A DNA stretch of 64,000 bases from Bacteroidia bacterium (lineage in GTDB: Bacteria > Bacteroidota > Bacteroidia > Cytophagales > Flammeovirgaceae). The translations under genes and the position numbers were made by a program. Position 1 is the first letter of the stretch, and each line of letters starts with the position of its first letter. Positions 36,508-45,911 of this stretch are shown piece by piece. Where the stretch lies: positions 35,365-99,364 of the forward strand of contig JAUIAB010000013.1 of the NCBI GenBank assembly GCA_030425505.1. The letters are read 5' to 3'. The notes beneath the pieces were generated by a model. That model saw nothing but the letters and a program-made list of their open reading frames with translations. It searched no databases and was not told where the DNA came from.

Positions 36508-37050
36508 ATGAGTCAGTTGAGCGAAAAAGAGTTTCAAAATGTACTAGAAGGTTGCAGATCCATTTTTACAAAAAAAACAAAAGATTATGGAACTTCGTGG
36601 AGAATTTTCAGACTACCTTCTTTGACAGATCAAATATTCATTAAAGCACAGAGGATTAGATCAATACAAGAAAAAAAAGAGCAAAAAATATCAGATGATA
36701 TTCGAGATGATTTTAAAGGTATTATTAACTATTGCTTAATAGCCTTGATTCAAATTTCACTAAGTAACCAAAAAGAAGTACCTCTTGAACTTGACCCTGA
36801 AACAACTCTTAAGTTTTATGACGAAGAAGCAAGTAAAGTTTTTACGCTCTTCAAAAATAAAAATCATGATTATGGAGAGGCGTGGCGCTCTATGAGAGTT
36901 AGTAGCATGACAGATTTGATTTTAGCTAAGCTAGCAAGAGTTAAACAAATAGAAGATAATGATGGTGCTACTATTAGCTCAGAAGGAATCGACAGCAATT
37001 ATATGGATATAATGAATTACGCTGTTTTTTGCCTAATCTTGATGAAGTAA
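36508..37050 (+). CDS. DUF1599 domain protein with internal duplication
   Basis: The ATG at 36508 (MSQLSEKEFQNVLEGCRSIF) gives 180 residues. The frame is open further upstream, but only with weak starts inside folP. Two copies of one motif are seen: DYGTSWRIFRLPSLTDQIFI and DYGEAWRSMRVSSMTDLILA, each followed by a helix with RIRSI or RVKQI. The domain is found widely in Bacteroidota and is sometimes linked to nucleotide modification in phages. Its function here is unknown. The duplicated acidic His/Asp positions suggest a metal-dependent fold, by inference. It is divergent from folP. Confidence 0.8.
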   Translation: MSQLSEKEFQNVLEGCRSIFTKKTKDYGTSWRIFRLPSLTDQIFIKAQRIRSIQEKKEQKISDDIRDDFKGIINYCLIALIQISLSNQKEVPLELDPETTLKFYDEEASKVFTLFKNKNHDYGEAWRSMRVSSMTDLILAKLARVKQIEDNDGATISSEGIDSNYMDIMNYAVFCLILMK

Positions 37051-37106
37051 ATGTGCAATTACTTTATTCTTTTTTTAATATTTACCATTAGAAAAACTAC
37101 TCCTAT

Positions 37107-38684
37107 ATGAATCTCTCCACCATTGATATAGCCATTTTTATATCCTATGTCCTATTAGTCATTTTTCTTGGTTATTGGGTGTCCAGAGAGAAAAAAGGGC
37201 ATGAGAAAAATGCTAAAGATTATTTTTTAGCTAGTAAATCGCTACCATGGTGGGCAATTGGAGCCTCTCTGATTGCTTCCAATATTTCTGCAGAGCAATT
37301 TATTGGTATGTCTGGATCTGGCTTTGATATTGGTCTGGCCATAGCTTCTTATGAATGGATGGCAGCAGCAACACTATTGATTGTTGCTAAGTTTTTCTTG
37401 CCCATTTTCCTTAAAAAAGGCATTTATACAATGCCCCAATTTTTAGAACAGCGATTTGATAGTAGAGTAAGAACAAGTCTCGCTATTTTTTGGATTGGTT
37501 TGTACATATTTGTTAATCTGACTTCTGTTCTATATCTGACTGCTTTAGCTCTTAAAGAGATTATAGGCATTGAACTAGAGATAGCAATAATAGGCTTAGC
37601 ACTATTTGCAGTCGCTTACTCCATCTATGGTGGTCTAAAAGCAGTAGCATGGGTAGACGTTTTGCAAGTCACTTTTCTTATTGGAGGAGGTTTAGTAACT
37701 ACCTATATAGCTCTAAATGCTGTCTCTAATGGTGAAGGAGTTTTTGAAGGTCTAAAAGTACTTTATCAAAAAGCTCCAGAAAAGTTTGACATGATTTTTA
37801 CGAAAGAACATAGAGCCTATGAGTATTTACCAGGCATTAGTGTTTTATTAGGAGGGATGTGGATTGCCAACCTTAATTATTGGGGTTGCAATCAATATAT
37901 TATTCAAAGGGCTCTTGCTGCCAAAAGTATTAATGAAGCGCAAAAAGGGATTGCTTTTGCTGGTTACTTGAAAATCATTTTGCCATTAGTAGTTGTAATT
38001 CCAGGAATTGTAGCATTTATTTTGAAAGCTGATATTGCAAAACCAGACGAAGCGTACCCGTGGCTTTTAAATACTTTCACTGGCCCTGGGATTAAAGGGT
38101 TGGCATTTGCTGCACTTATTGCTGCAGCTGTTTCTTCTTTGAGCTCCATGATGAATAGTGCTTCTACTATTTTTACTATGGATTTATATCAGCCCTATTT
38201 TAAGAAAGATGCGAGCCAAAAAAACTTAGTATCTGTCGGTAGAATCACAGGTGTTGTTGCAGTTTTTATTGCCTGTTTGGTAGCACCTCAGCTTGCTTCC
38301 TTAGAGCAAACCTTTCAATATATTCAGAAATTTACTGGTTGGGTAAGCCCAGGAGTTGTTGCTATATTTTTGTTTGGCTTGTTTTGGAAAAAAACTACCG
38401 CTAATGCTGCTCTTTGGGGGGCGATTTCTTCTATCGTTTTTTCAGCTATTTTGTATATCACAGTAGATGATAAAACTCTTCCATTTTTAGATAAAATGGG
38501 TATCACTTTTATTATTACTAGTCTAATAATAATTGGTATTTCTCTATTGGAAAGGAAAAAATTTGGGAAGGAACAAGAACCATCCTCTTATGACAAATCT
38601 ATCTTTCAAACGAGTCCTACTTTCAATGTAGCCTCTGTTGGAATTTTAGTGATATTAGCTGCTATCTATGCTGTATTTTGGTAA
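37107..38684 (+). CDS. Sodium:solute symporter (SSS family)
   Basis: The protein has 525 residues with about 14 predicted membrane segments. The N-terminus (DYFLASKSLPWWAIGASLIA then SNISAEQFIGMSGSG) and the WVDVLQVTFLIGGG stretch are typical of the SGLT-like branch. AALIAAAVSSLSSMMNSAST carries the conserved Na2-site region. It probably imports a sugar or related solute with sodium. The substrate cannot be told. The gene is 56 bases downstream of DUF1599 and could be cotranscribed. Confidence 0.9.
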   Translation: MNLSTIDIAIFISYVLLVIFLGYWVSREKKGHEKNAKDYFLASKSLPWWAIGASLIASNISAEQFIGMSGSGFDIGLAIASYEWMAAATLLIVAKFFLPIFLKKGIYTMPQFLEQRFDSRVRTSLAIFWIGLYIFVNLTSVLYLTALALKEIIGIELEIAIIGLALFAVAYSIYGGLKAVAWVDVLQVTFLIGGGLVTTYIALNAVSNGEGVFEGLKVLYQKAPEKFDMIFTKEHRAYEYLPGISVLLGGMWIANLNYWGCNQYIIQRALAAKSINEAQKGIAFAGYLKIILPLVVVIPGIVAFILKADIAKPDEAYPWLLNTFTGPGIKGLAFAALIAAAVSSLSSMMNSASTIFTMDLYQPYFKKDASQKNLVSVGRITGVVAVFIACLVAPQLASLEQTFQYIQKFTGWVSPGVVAIFLFGLFWKKTTANAALWGAISSIVFSAILYITVDDKTLPFLDKMGITFIITSLIIIGISLLERKKFGKEQEPSSYDKSIFQTSPTFNVASVGILVILAAIYAVFW

Positions 38685-38792
38685 TTTAATCAAGCTACTA
38701 CAATCTAAGAAGCAAAATATGGGAGAGTAATAAATTTTCCAAGGTATTTAACCTCACTGGTGAATAAACTTTTCTGTAGTTTTCTTGATTAG

Positions 38793-38800
38793 TACCTTTG
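38793..38800 (+). promoter_or_regulatory. -7 box of the Nfu gene
   Basis: TACCTTTG fits TAnnTTTG and lies 21 bases before the start at 38822. No -33 box was found. Confidence 0.4.
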
Positions 38801-38821
38801 AATAGTTAACCGAATATAAAT

Positions 38822-39412
38822 ATGGAAAAAGCAGAGTCTACAAAATATATTAATGTCTATACAGAAATTAGTCCTAATCCAGAGTCTCTAAAGTTTGTTG
38901 TCAATTTTGCGCTAGTAGCTGAAAGTGAAAGTTTTGATTTTCCTTCTTTAGAAGAGGCTGAAAACTCTCCTTTAGCTAAAGAGCTATTTCAATTTGAATA
39001 TGTAGATAGGGTTTTTATTGCTTCTAACTTTGTAACTGTAACTAAAAAAGAAAATAAAAGCTGGGAAGAGCTTATTCCTGAGCTAAGAAGCTTTATAAAA
39101 GATTACCTTGAAGCAGAAAAGCCTATTATTTCTGAGAATAAATCTGAAAAAGATAAGGCTAAAGATGCTGACTCTGTTACAATAAGTAGAATTAAAGAAG
39201 TACTTAACGAATATGTAAAACCAGCAGTGGAGATGGATGGTGGTGCTATTCAGTTCCATTCTTTTGATGAACAAGAAGGTCTACTTAAAGTTTCATTGCA
39301 AGGATCTTGCAGCGGCTGCCCTTCTTCTGTTACAACTTTAAAAAATGGTATTGAAAACCTGATGCAATCTATGGTGCCAACTGTAAAACAGGTGGAGGCA
39401 GCGGAGGTTTAG
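38822..39412 (+). CDS. Nfu-type iron-sulfur cluster carrier
   Basis: The protein has 196 residues with two parts. Residues 8-95 form the Nfu N-terminal domain (YTEISPNPESLKFV). Residues 118-190 form the NifU C-terminal domain with a CxxC motif in GSCSGCPSSVTTLKNGIE that binds a 4Fe-4S cluster. VKPAVEMDGGAIQFHSF is typical. Such proteins pass clusters to apo-enzymes. The stop is followed after only 13 bases by the stop of the converging MmeI-like gene, so an inserted restriction gene abuts it. Confidence 0.92.
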   Translation: MEKAESTKYINVYTEISPNPESLKFVVNFALVAESESFDFPSLEEAENSPLAKELFQFEYVDRVFIASNFVTVTKKENKSWEELIPELRSFIKDYLEAEKPIISENKSEKDKAKDADSVTISRIKEVLNEYVKPAVEMDGGAIQFHSFDEQEGLLKVSLQGSCSGCPSSVTTLKNGIENLMQSMVPTVKQVEAAEV

Positions 39413-39425
39413 TACAGGAAAATCT

Positions 39426-42317
39426 CTATTTAGCAGATTGTTTTTTCTTACTTTTTTGTTGAATTTTTGCTAATAATGGCATTGTGTATTCATTGTACAA
39501 GTCAAATAGAAATTCAATCCGAGCCGTTTCGTTTGTAAATGCTTGTGGTCTATAACACAAATCAACTGCCTTGTCTAACTCTTGATGTGCTTTTACTAAT
39601 TTGGGTGGCATAGTCAAAGGGTCATACAAATCTGCAAGACTACTTTCAGGGAAATCTGCTCGTATATCTAAAACTTTCTGTGCTTTGGTTTCAACTGCTT
39701 TTTTATTCTTTTCACTTGGTTCTTTTGGCCACGGGTAGTTGTTATAGACAATCCCTGTGCTATACTGTATTCTTCCTTCCAATCTACCAGTGACGTAATT
39801 AGTCCAAACCATGTGCATAATAGAATTTAATATTCCAAACACAAAGAGATTGGCATTTGGTATAACATATAGTTTATTGCTTGCTATAACATTTGACTTG
39901 AAGTATCCTATTGGTATATAAATTCTATTCTCTGAAGATACTTCCGGCATAGCTAAATAATCTGATGATGGCTGCCTATCCTCACCAAATAAAGTTGGAG
40001 TATTAGCTCCTTCAAGCGTTGCCTTTCTAGCACTTTGTAAACGAGTTTGCTTAACATTCGTAATCCGTTCCATGATTAATTTTGAAGATCGAATATCAGA
40101 TGGAATAGCGTTTTTTAACCATAAACAATATCTTTTAATATTATTAATAAGCTCATAGCCACCAACAAATTCTTGAATATACTTTAGAGCGATTGGGTCT
40201 TTAATTTGCTCAAAGTCTTCTTTAGTAAAAAGGAAATTACCACCATCATTTGGCATACTTCCTTTTATCATTTCATCAACATTGCAAAGTGGCGTTTTTC
40301 TACGAGTAATAAAAATATCGGAGCCTTCGACTAAATACGGATTAATGTTCTTGACCGTAATTTCATGAGGTTCTGCTCTAACATTCTCATACTCAAAAAT
40401 CCGTTTGTTTTTTATGTCATAATTGGCAAATCCAATAATTACCACATATACTCCTGCATTTCCTTTTGCTTCATTACTCCATTTAAAAGTCCTATGTGCA
40501 AAGTGGATTTTTATACCATAATTATTAAAAAGCTCATTCCATAAAATCCCTGTCTGCTCTCCTTGTGCAATGGAGTTGGTTGAAACAAATGCAACTTTGA
40601 TTTTAGTGTTTTGAATATAGCTTGCAGCTTTCAAATACCAAGCCGTTACATAATCCAAAACACCTGCACCTTTTACGCCATTGAAAACAAGAGCCATATC
40701 TTCTTTTTGCTCTTTGCTTTGATATTGCTTACCATAAAAAGGTGGATTGCCTAAAATATAGTCGACTTTACTACCCTTTTTAGTCCACTTGCTATCCACA
40801 GCTGGTTGCTCTGTTTTAATGTTGACCTGTTTGCTGTAAATATTTAAGGTTTCATAGTGAGCTTGTGGCTCAGCTACTTTGTATACATTCGTAGTATTGG
40901 CGTTTACATCCAGACTATTCTCTGAAGTAATGGATTCCCAGTCAATTCTAAGTGCATTTCCGTGAATTATTTTGGCAGATTTTTTTAATGGTAAACGAGC
41001 ATAATATAAGCCAAATGCTTCCGAGGTTAGTAGGTTCATTTGATGATCCATTAGCCATAAAGCCACTTCTGCAATACGAGCAGGAAATTCATCATATTCA
41101 ATCCCATAAAACTGGTCAACATCTACATTCATTATATGATCGATGCCTATCACTTGTTGAGTTCCGTATAATTCCTTTAGCACTTCCAATTCCAAAAGTC
41201 GTAATTCACGATAGGTAATAATCAAGAAATTGCCGCAACCACAAGCTGGGTCGAGGAATTTAAGGGTGCCGAGTTTTTGATGAAATTCTCTAAGCTTGCT
41301 TTTGTTGCTTTTTACTTTTTTGAATTCTTCTCGCAGTTCATCAAGGAAAAGTGGTTTTATTAGTTTGAGAATGTTCTTTTCAGAGGTGTAGTGTGCTCCT
41401 AGATTCCTACGTTCTTCTGGATTCATTACACTTTGGAACATACTGCCAAAGATTGCAGGCGAAATTTTACCCCAATCCAATGAACTACATTCTAAAAGAA
41501 TTTCACGCATTCTTGAATTGAATGAAGCAATTGGTAAAGGCTCTTCAAAGAGTTTACCGTTTACATAGGTAAAAGCAGCTAAATGTTCGTCAAGGTTTTT
41601 AAGTCTCTTGTCAGTCGGTGTATTTAGAACTTGAAAATATTGTGCCAACCATGCTCCAAGGTCGCAGCCGTCTTCATTGGTTTTTACTTCTATAAACTCT
41701 TTGAAGGTGTCTTTTTCAAAAATTCCTGTGTCGTCTGCAAATAAGCAAAAAAGTAATCTTACTAAGAAAACTTCCAAAGGATGCCCTACATAACCGCTTT
41801 CTTCTAATTGGTCATGAAGTTTTCCCATTAACTCCGCTGCTTTGATATTTACAGGGTCTTCATCCTTGAAAGTCCGTTTTTGGTAGCCTGCTATAAATCC
41901 AAAGAGCTTAATGTTTTTGTGGAAGTCTTTTATTCCAAAGTCATATTCTTTTTTATCGTCAAGGTCATACAGTTTGAAGTTTTCAAAATCTGAAACCAAA
42001 ACGTATTTTGGTAATTCATGCTCTTTGATTCCATGAAAGTAGTCGGTCGCTTGTTCAAAAGCTGCATCCAAATTTTTTCCTTTCGATTTGTGCTCAACGA
42101 GGAGCGTTCCTTTCCAAAACAGGTCTATAAATCCTTGTTTGTTGTTCAGCTTTTTTACTGGTTCTTCAAAGGTGGCAAGTCTCCTCCTTGAAATACCGAA
42201 CACATTAAAAAAGTCATTCCAAAATGTATCTTTCTCAGCACGTTCTCTACTTTCGTCTTCCCATTCCTTTGTGAACTTTAAGGCTCGATCTTTTATTTCA
42301 TTCCAACTTAATGCCAT
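39426..42317 (-). CDS. Type IIL (MmeI-like) single-chain restriction-modification enzyme
   Basis: The protein has 963 residues, close to MmeI (about 919). The N-terminal nuclease has the D-x9-ExK site with D65, E75 and K77 (FIDLFWKGTLLVEHKSKGKN). A helical linker follows. The N6-adenine methylase has LDPACGCGNF at 355-364 and NPPF at 524-527, with GAHYTSEKNI before it. The target-recognition domain and MmeI-like C-terminal helices complete the chain. MmeI-family enzymes cut some 20 bases from an asymmetric site and protect by methylating one strand, so no separate methylase is needed. The site read by the TRD is unknown. It is squeezed between the Nfu and AGCS genes, which suggests transfer. 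Confidence 0.88.
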   Translation of the reverse strand: MALSWNEIKDRALKFTKEWEDESRERAEKDTFWNDFFNVFGISRRRLATFEEPVKKLNNKQGFIDLFWKGTLLVEHKSKGKNLDAAFEQATDYFHGIKEHELPKYVLVSDFENFKLYDLDDKKEYDFGIKDFHKNIKLFGFIAGYQKRTFKDEDPVNIKAAELMGKLHDQLEESGYVGHPLEVFLVRLLFCLFADDTGIFEKDTFKEFIEVKTNEDGCDLGAWLAQYFQVLNTPTDKRLKNLDEHLAAFTYVNGKLFEEPLPIASFNSRMREILLECSSLDWGKISPAIFGSMFQSVMNPEERRNLGAHYTSEKNILKLIKPLFLDELREEFKKVKSNKSKLREFHQKLGTLKFLDPACGCGNFLIITYRELRLLELEVLKELYGTQQVIGIDHIMNVDVDQFYGIEYDEFPARIAEVALWLMDHQMNLLTSEAFGLYYARLPLKKSAKIIHGNALRIDWESITSENSLDVNANTTNVYKVAEPQAHYETLNIYSKQVNIKTEQPAVDSKWTKKGSKVDYILGNPPFYGKQYQSKEQKEDMALVFNGVKGAGVLDYVTAWYLKAASYIQNTKIKVAFVSTNSIAQGEQTGILWNELFNNYGIKIHFAHRTFKWSNEAKGNAGVYVVIIGFANYDIKNKRIFEYENVRAEPHEITVKNINPYLVEGSDIFITRRKTPLCNVDEMIKGSMPNDGGNFLFTKEDFEQIKDPIALKYIQEFVGGYELINNIKRYCLWLKNAIPSDIRSSKLIMERITNVKQTRLQSARKATLEGANTPTLFGEDRQPSSDYLAMPEVSSENRIYIPIGYFKSNVIASNKLYVIPNANLFVFGILNSIMHMVWTNYVTGRLEGRIQYSTGIVYNNYPWPKEPSEKNKKAVETKAQKVLDIRADFPESSLADLYDPLTMPPKLVKAHQELDKAVDLCYRPQAFTNETARIEFLFDLYNEYTMPLLAKIQQKSKKKQSAK

Positions 42318-42440
42318 TGGTTTATCTGAATTGTTACAGAAATACTAAGATATCTTTGTTTGTGTAATAATTAGTTGGTGTGACTGAAGAAAATTCTATT
42401 TTCATAAAACTGACCCTCTTATTCATGTGATAGCATGACA

Positions 42441-42532
42441 GCACCCGAGGCTTGAAGACGCAGGGCGAGACCGAAGTGGATTTTGTGGGGTTTGCAGGCT
42501 CGACCCGTCGGATGGGCTTTGCGCAAGGGTGC
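42441..42532. other. GC-rich structured element upstream of the MmeI-like gene
   Basis: 58 of these 92 bases are G or C, in contrast to the AT-rich surroundings. GCACCC (42441-42446) pairs with GGGTGC (42527-42532). Inside, GGGCGAG (42463-42469) pairs with CTCGACCC (42499-42506) with one bulged A. No coding frame is apparent. This looks like a structured RNA or a mobile intergenic repeat of the kind scattered in Bacteroidota genomes. The flanking 42318-42440 and 42533-42636 are AT-rich and presumably hold the promoters of the divergent MmeI-like and AGCS genes. Strand and role are unknown. Confidence 0.45.
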
Positions 42533-42636
42533 CCAATTCTTAGTTTTTATCATTTAGTTTCTCGATAAGGAATTATTGTTCGTGTAGAAGTCTGCAATTT
42601 TTTATCTTGCACTGAAAACTAAATTCAATTATTGGA

Positions 42637-44316
42637 ATGCACGAGCTTAATGAACTTCTTAAAACCATTGACGGCTTTATAGGCGGTAGTGATTGGTTTG
42701 TTTACTTGCTTCTGGGTACGGGAGTATTTTTTACTTTTTTTCTCAAGTTTCCACAGATCAGATATTTTGGCCATGCTTTAAAAGTAGTGCGAGGAAAGTT
42801 CGATAAGTCTGGAGATGAAGGAGATGCCTCTCACTTTCAAGCTCTTTCTACGGCTTTATCTGGAACGGTAGGTACTGGGAATATAGGAGGAGTAGCCTTA
42901 GCTGTACATCTAGGAGGTCCTGCTGCTTTATTTTGGATGCTTGTAACCGCATTTTTAGGTATGACCACCAAGTTTGTAGAGGTGACTCTATCACACAAGT
43001 ACAGGGAAAAGACTTCAGATGGAACAATGGCTGGGGGACCTATGTATTATATGAAGAATAAATTGAACCTTAAATGGTTAGCTGTAATATTTGCTATTTG
43101 TACTGTTTTAAGCTCTTTTGGAACAGGAAACCTTCCTCAAATCAATAGCATTTCTAACTCCATTTTTGCCACATTTGGAGTTAGTCATATGATCACTGGT
43201 GGCGTTCTAGCTGTATTATTGGCTTTGGTGATTTTAGGAGGTGTTAAGCGTATTGTAAAAGTTACTGAGCGACTAGTTCCAACTATGGCTATCATCTATT
43301 TTGTTGGAGCACTGGGCGTTATATTTTACAATATTGAAAATATTGTACCCTCATTTTTAGCTATTTTCTCTGATATTTTTACAGGTTCTGCTGCTACTGG
43401 GGGATTTCTAGGTGCTAACCTGGCTTTTGCTTTTAATAGAGGTGTGAATAGAGGTTTATTTTCTAATGAAGCGGGTCAAGGCTCCGCCCCTATTGCCCAT
43501 GCTGCAGCTAAAGCACATGAACCTGTTTCGGAAGGAATGGTTGCCATTCTAGAGCCATTTATTGATACTATTATTATATGTACCATCACAGGGCTCGTTC
43601 TTTTGTCCTCTGGCGTTTGGAATGAAAAACACGAAAATGTATTTCAATATTCTGATTTGATTGTGCTAGATGGTAAATACGATGAAAATGATGATGCCTC
43701 TAAAAATCAACTTTACAGTTATTTAATAAATGAAGGAGAGGTCAACTTTTTTGGCGGTCAGCTAGATGTGCAAAATGGAAAAATAACAAATGATATAACG
43801 GTAATTCATGCGAGGTCTTTTGCTGAAAATGTAGCAGTAACAGTTGATGGCTTACCATATACTGGCAGTATTACTGTGGAAAATGGCAAGGTAATAGACA
43901 ATGATGGTGTTTTTTCTTTTACTGGTAAATCTTTGATCCACAGTGCTCCACTAACTACAGAAGCTTTTAAAAGAAGTCTTTTTGGCAATTTTGGACAGTA
44001 TATTGTATCTATTGGCTTGTTGCTTTTTGCTTTTTCTACTGCTATTTCCTGGTCGTATTATGGGGATAGAGCTATGACTTTTTTAGCAGGAAGTAAATCT
44101 GTTATTTACTTTAGAATATTTTATGTGATTGGATTCTTTTTAGCAGCCTTTACAGATACTACCATTATTTGGACGCTATCTGGTATTGCTATTGCTTTGA
44201 TGACTATACCAAACTTGGTAGGAATACTCTTACTTTCTGGAGATATGAAGAAAACAATTTCAGAATATTGGAAGTCTTTTAAAAATGAATTTCCAAATGA
44301 AAAAGCACTTAAATAG
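42637..44316 (+). CDS. AGCS sodium:alanine/glycine symporter with an extra inserted domain
   Basis: The protein has 559 residues. The membrane core carries family segments such as [28 protein letters not shown] and [19 protein letters not shown]. Between membrane segments, residues 328-445 form a soluble, mainly beta insert (from [15 protein letters not shown] to [15 protein letters not shown]) that makes the protein about 100 residues longer than standard AGCS (440-480). The insert probably faces the periplasm, by inference. The role is sodium-coupled amino acid uptake. The -33/-7 boxes were not clear. Confidence 0.88.
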   Translation: MHELNELLKTIDGFIGGSDWFVYLLLGTGVFFTFFLKFPQIRYFGHALKVVRGKFDKSGDEGDASHFQALSTALSGTVGTGNIGGVALAVHLGGPAALFWMLVTAFLGMTTKFVEVTLSHKYREKTSDGTMAGGPMYYMKNKLNLKWLAVIFAICTVLSSFGTGNLPQINSISNSIFATFGVSHMITGGVLAVLLALVILGGVKRIVKVTERLVPTMAIIYFVGALGVIFYNIENIVPSFLAIFSDIFTGSAATGGFLGANLAFAFNRGVNRGLFSNEAGQGSAPIAHAAAKAHEPVSEGMVAILEPFIDTIIICTITGLVLLSSGVWNEKHENVFQYSDLIVLDGKYDENDDASKNQLYSYLINEGEVNFFGGQLDVQNGKITNDITVIHARSFAENVAVTVDGLPYTGSITVENGKVIDNDGVFSFTGKSLIHSAPLTTEAFKRSLFGNFGQYIVSIGLLLFAFSTAISWSYYGDRAMTFLAGSKSVIYFRIFYVIGFFLAAFTDTTIIWTLSGIAIALMTIPNLVGILLLSGDMKKTISEYWKSFKNEFPNEKALK

Positions 44317-44485
44317 GATTATTTTTAACATTAACTTTGTTGCTTTATATTTTTGATTATCAATATATTAAAATAATAAACTTAAACAAATAAAACAGAC
44401 CGTGTCTGATTTAAATTGAGGCTCACACGAAGCAATGATTATGATGTGTACCAAACAAATTAGGCAGGTCACAAATTTTAAACAA

Positions 44486-45382
44486 ATGAAGAAAGCTTTT
44501 ATATTCCCTGGACAGGGCTCACAGTTTCCTGGAATGGGAAAGGATTTATATGAAAATAGTGAAAAAGCTAAATCTCTATTTGAGGAGAGCTGTGATGTGC
44601 TTCAGTTTGATATTGCCAAGATAATGTTTGAAGGGTCAAAAGAAGACCTTATGCAAACTAAGGTTACTCAACCTGCTGTTTTTATTCATTCTGTTATTTC
44701 TTTTTTAGAAAGTGGAGATGTGCCAAATATGGTTGGAGGTCACTCTTTAGGTGAGTTTTCTGCCTTGGTTGCTTCAGGCGCTCTTTCATTTAAAGATGGT
44801 TTATCTTTAGTGTCTAAGAGAGCGCAAGCTATGCAGAAGGCATGCGAGAAAGAGCCATCAACTATGGCAGCTGTTTTAGGGCTTGCTGATGAGGTCGTTC
44901 AAGAAGTTTGTAATGATATTAAAGATGAAATTGTAGTTCCTGCCAATTATAACTGCCCTGGACAGCTTGTAATTTCTGGTAGTATTAAAGGTATTGAAAT
45001 AGCTTGTGAAAAGCTAAAGGCTGCTGGAGCTAAAAGAGCTCTTCCTTTACCTGTAGGGGGAGCATTCCATTCTCCATTGATGCAACCAGCCAAAGAGGAA
45101 TTGGAGGCTGCTATTTTGGAAACATCATTTAGCAAATCTAGCTGTACTATTTACCAAAATGTAGATGCTAAGCCGTATTTAAACCCTGAGCAAATTAAAG
45201 AGAATTTAATTAAACAATTAACCTCACCTGTTTATTGGACTCAAATTGTGCAAAATATGGTTAAGGATGGTGCAACAGAGTTTACAGAGTTTGGACCCGG
45301 GAAAGTTTTACAAGGACTCGTAAAAAAAATAGCTCCTACTGCTATAGCTAAAGGTTTTGAAATGGAATTAAAAAGTGTTTAG
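44486..45382 (+). CDS. fabD: Malonyl-CoA:ACP transacylase
   Basis: The enzyme loads malonyl groups onto acyl carrier protein for fatty acid synthesis. The ATG at 44486 (MKKAFIFPGQGSQFPGMGKD) gives 298 residues and fits the family. The frame is also open from an ATG at 44435, which would add 17 unusual residues. The active Ser is S87 in GGHSLGEFSAL. QPAVFIHSV, GAFHSPLMQPA and EFGPGKVL are typical. Other fab genes are not nearby, so it stands apart from any fatty acid cluster. A DUF4870 gene follows after 11 bases. Confidence 0.93.
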   Translation: MKKAFIFPGQGSQFPGMGKDLYENSEKAKSLFEESCDVLQFDIAKIMFEGSKEDLMQTKVTQPAVFIHSVISFLESGDVPNMVGGHSLGEFSALVASGALSFKDGLSLVSKRAQAMQKACEKEPSTMAAVLGLADEVVQEVCNDIKDEIVVPANYNCPGQLVISGSIKGIEIACEKLKAAGAKRALPLPVGGAFHSPLMQPAKEELEAAILETSFSKSSCTIYQNVDAKPYLNPEQIKENLIKQLTSPVYWTQIVQNMVKDGATEFTEFGPGKVLQGLVKKIAPTAIAKGFEMELKSV

Positions 45383-45393
45383 GGAATTCTAAA

Positions 45394-45870
45394 ATGAACT
45401 ATCAAAAGCTTTATCACCTAAGCTTACTGAGAAAGTCTGGAGATATCTCAGAAGAAGAGTTTTTGAATGAGAAAGCTAAACTTGGGAAACAATGTTCCTC
45501 TCCTTTTTTACCAGGTGAAAAGCTTGGCTTGGATAGAGATTCTTATTGCATGTTTCTTCACCTATCGCATTTCTGTGGTTATTTTATTCCACTTATTGGG
45601 TTTGCAGTTCCTATATTATTATGGATTTTGAATAAGGAAGATAAAAAGATTGATCAGCAGGGGAAAGTGGTAATCAATTGGATGTTTAGCTCTGCAATTT
45701 ATGCCCTTATAAGTATTATTCTATCTTCTATAGTTATTGGGCTTGTTACTCTTGTTATTTTAATAATACTTGATATAGTTTTTCCAATGATTGGAACATT
45801 TAAGGCTAAAAAAGGAATCATCTGGAAGTATCCTTTGAGTATTAAGTTCTTTAGTATCGATGAAGTTTAA
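45394..45870 (+). CDS. DUF4870 membrane protein
   Basis: The protein has 158 residues. Residues 1-40 are a soluble helical part with GDISEEEFLNEKAKL, as in SHOCT-like short helices. LHLSHFCGYFIPLIGFAVP begins the DUF4870 (Tic20-like) membrane domain, with about three to four membrane segments, and the conserved DQQGKVVINWM stretch lies between them. The function is not established. It follows fabD after 11 bases and is probably cotranscribed with it. Confidence 0.8.
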   Translation: MNYQKLYHLSLLRKSGDISEEEFLNEKAKLGKQCSSPFLPGEKLGLDRDSYCMFLHLSHFCGYFIPLIGFAVPILLWILNKEDKKIDQQGKVVINWMFSSAIYALISIILSSIVIGLVTLVILIILDIVFPMIGTFKAKKGIIWKYPLSIKFFSIDEV

Positions 45871-45911
45871 TAGTCTAAAACTGTTGTCTTGCCTCTATTG
45901 TTATAAGATTA

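Noticed and set aside
42441..42532. Integron attC site or tRNA gene as explanation of the GC-rich element
   Set aside because: The attC core GTTRRRY/RYYYAAC is missing, no integrase is near, and no T-loop GGTTCGAATCC-like sequence is present.
44435..44485. N-terminal extension of FabD from the ATG at 44435
   Set aside because: The 17 extra residues have no counterpart in FabD proteins; the ATG at 44486 starts exactly at the conserved MKKAFIFPGQGSQ.
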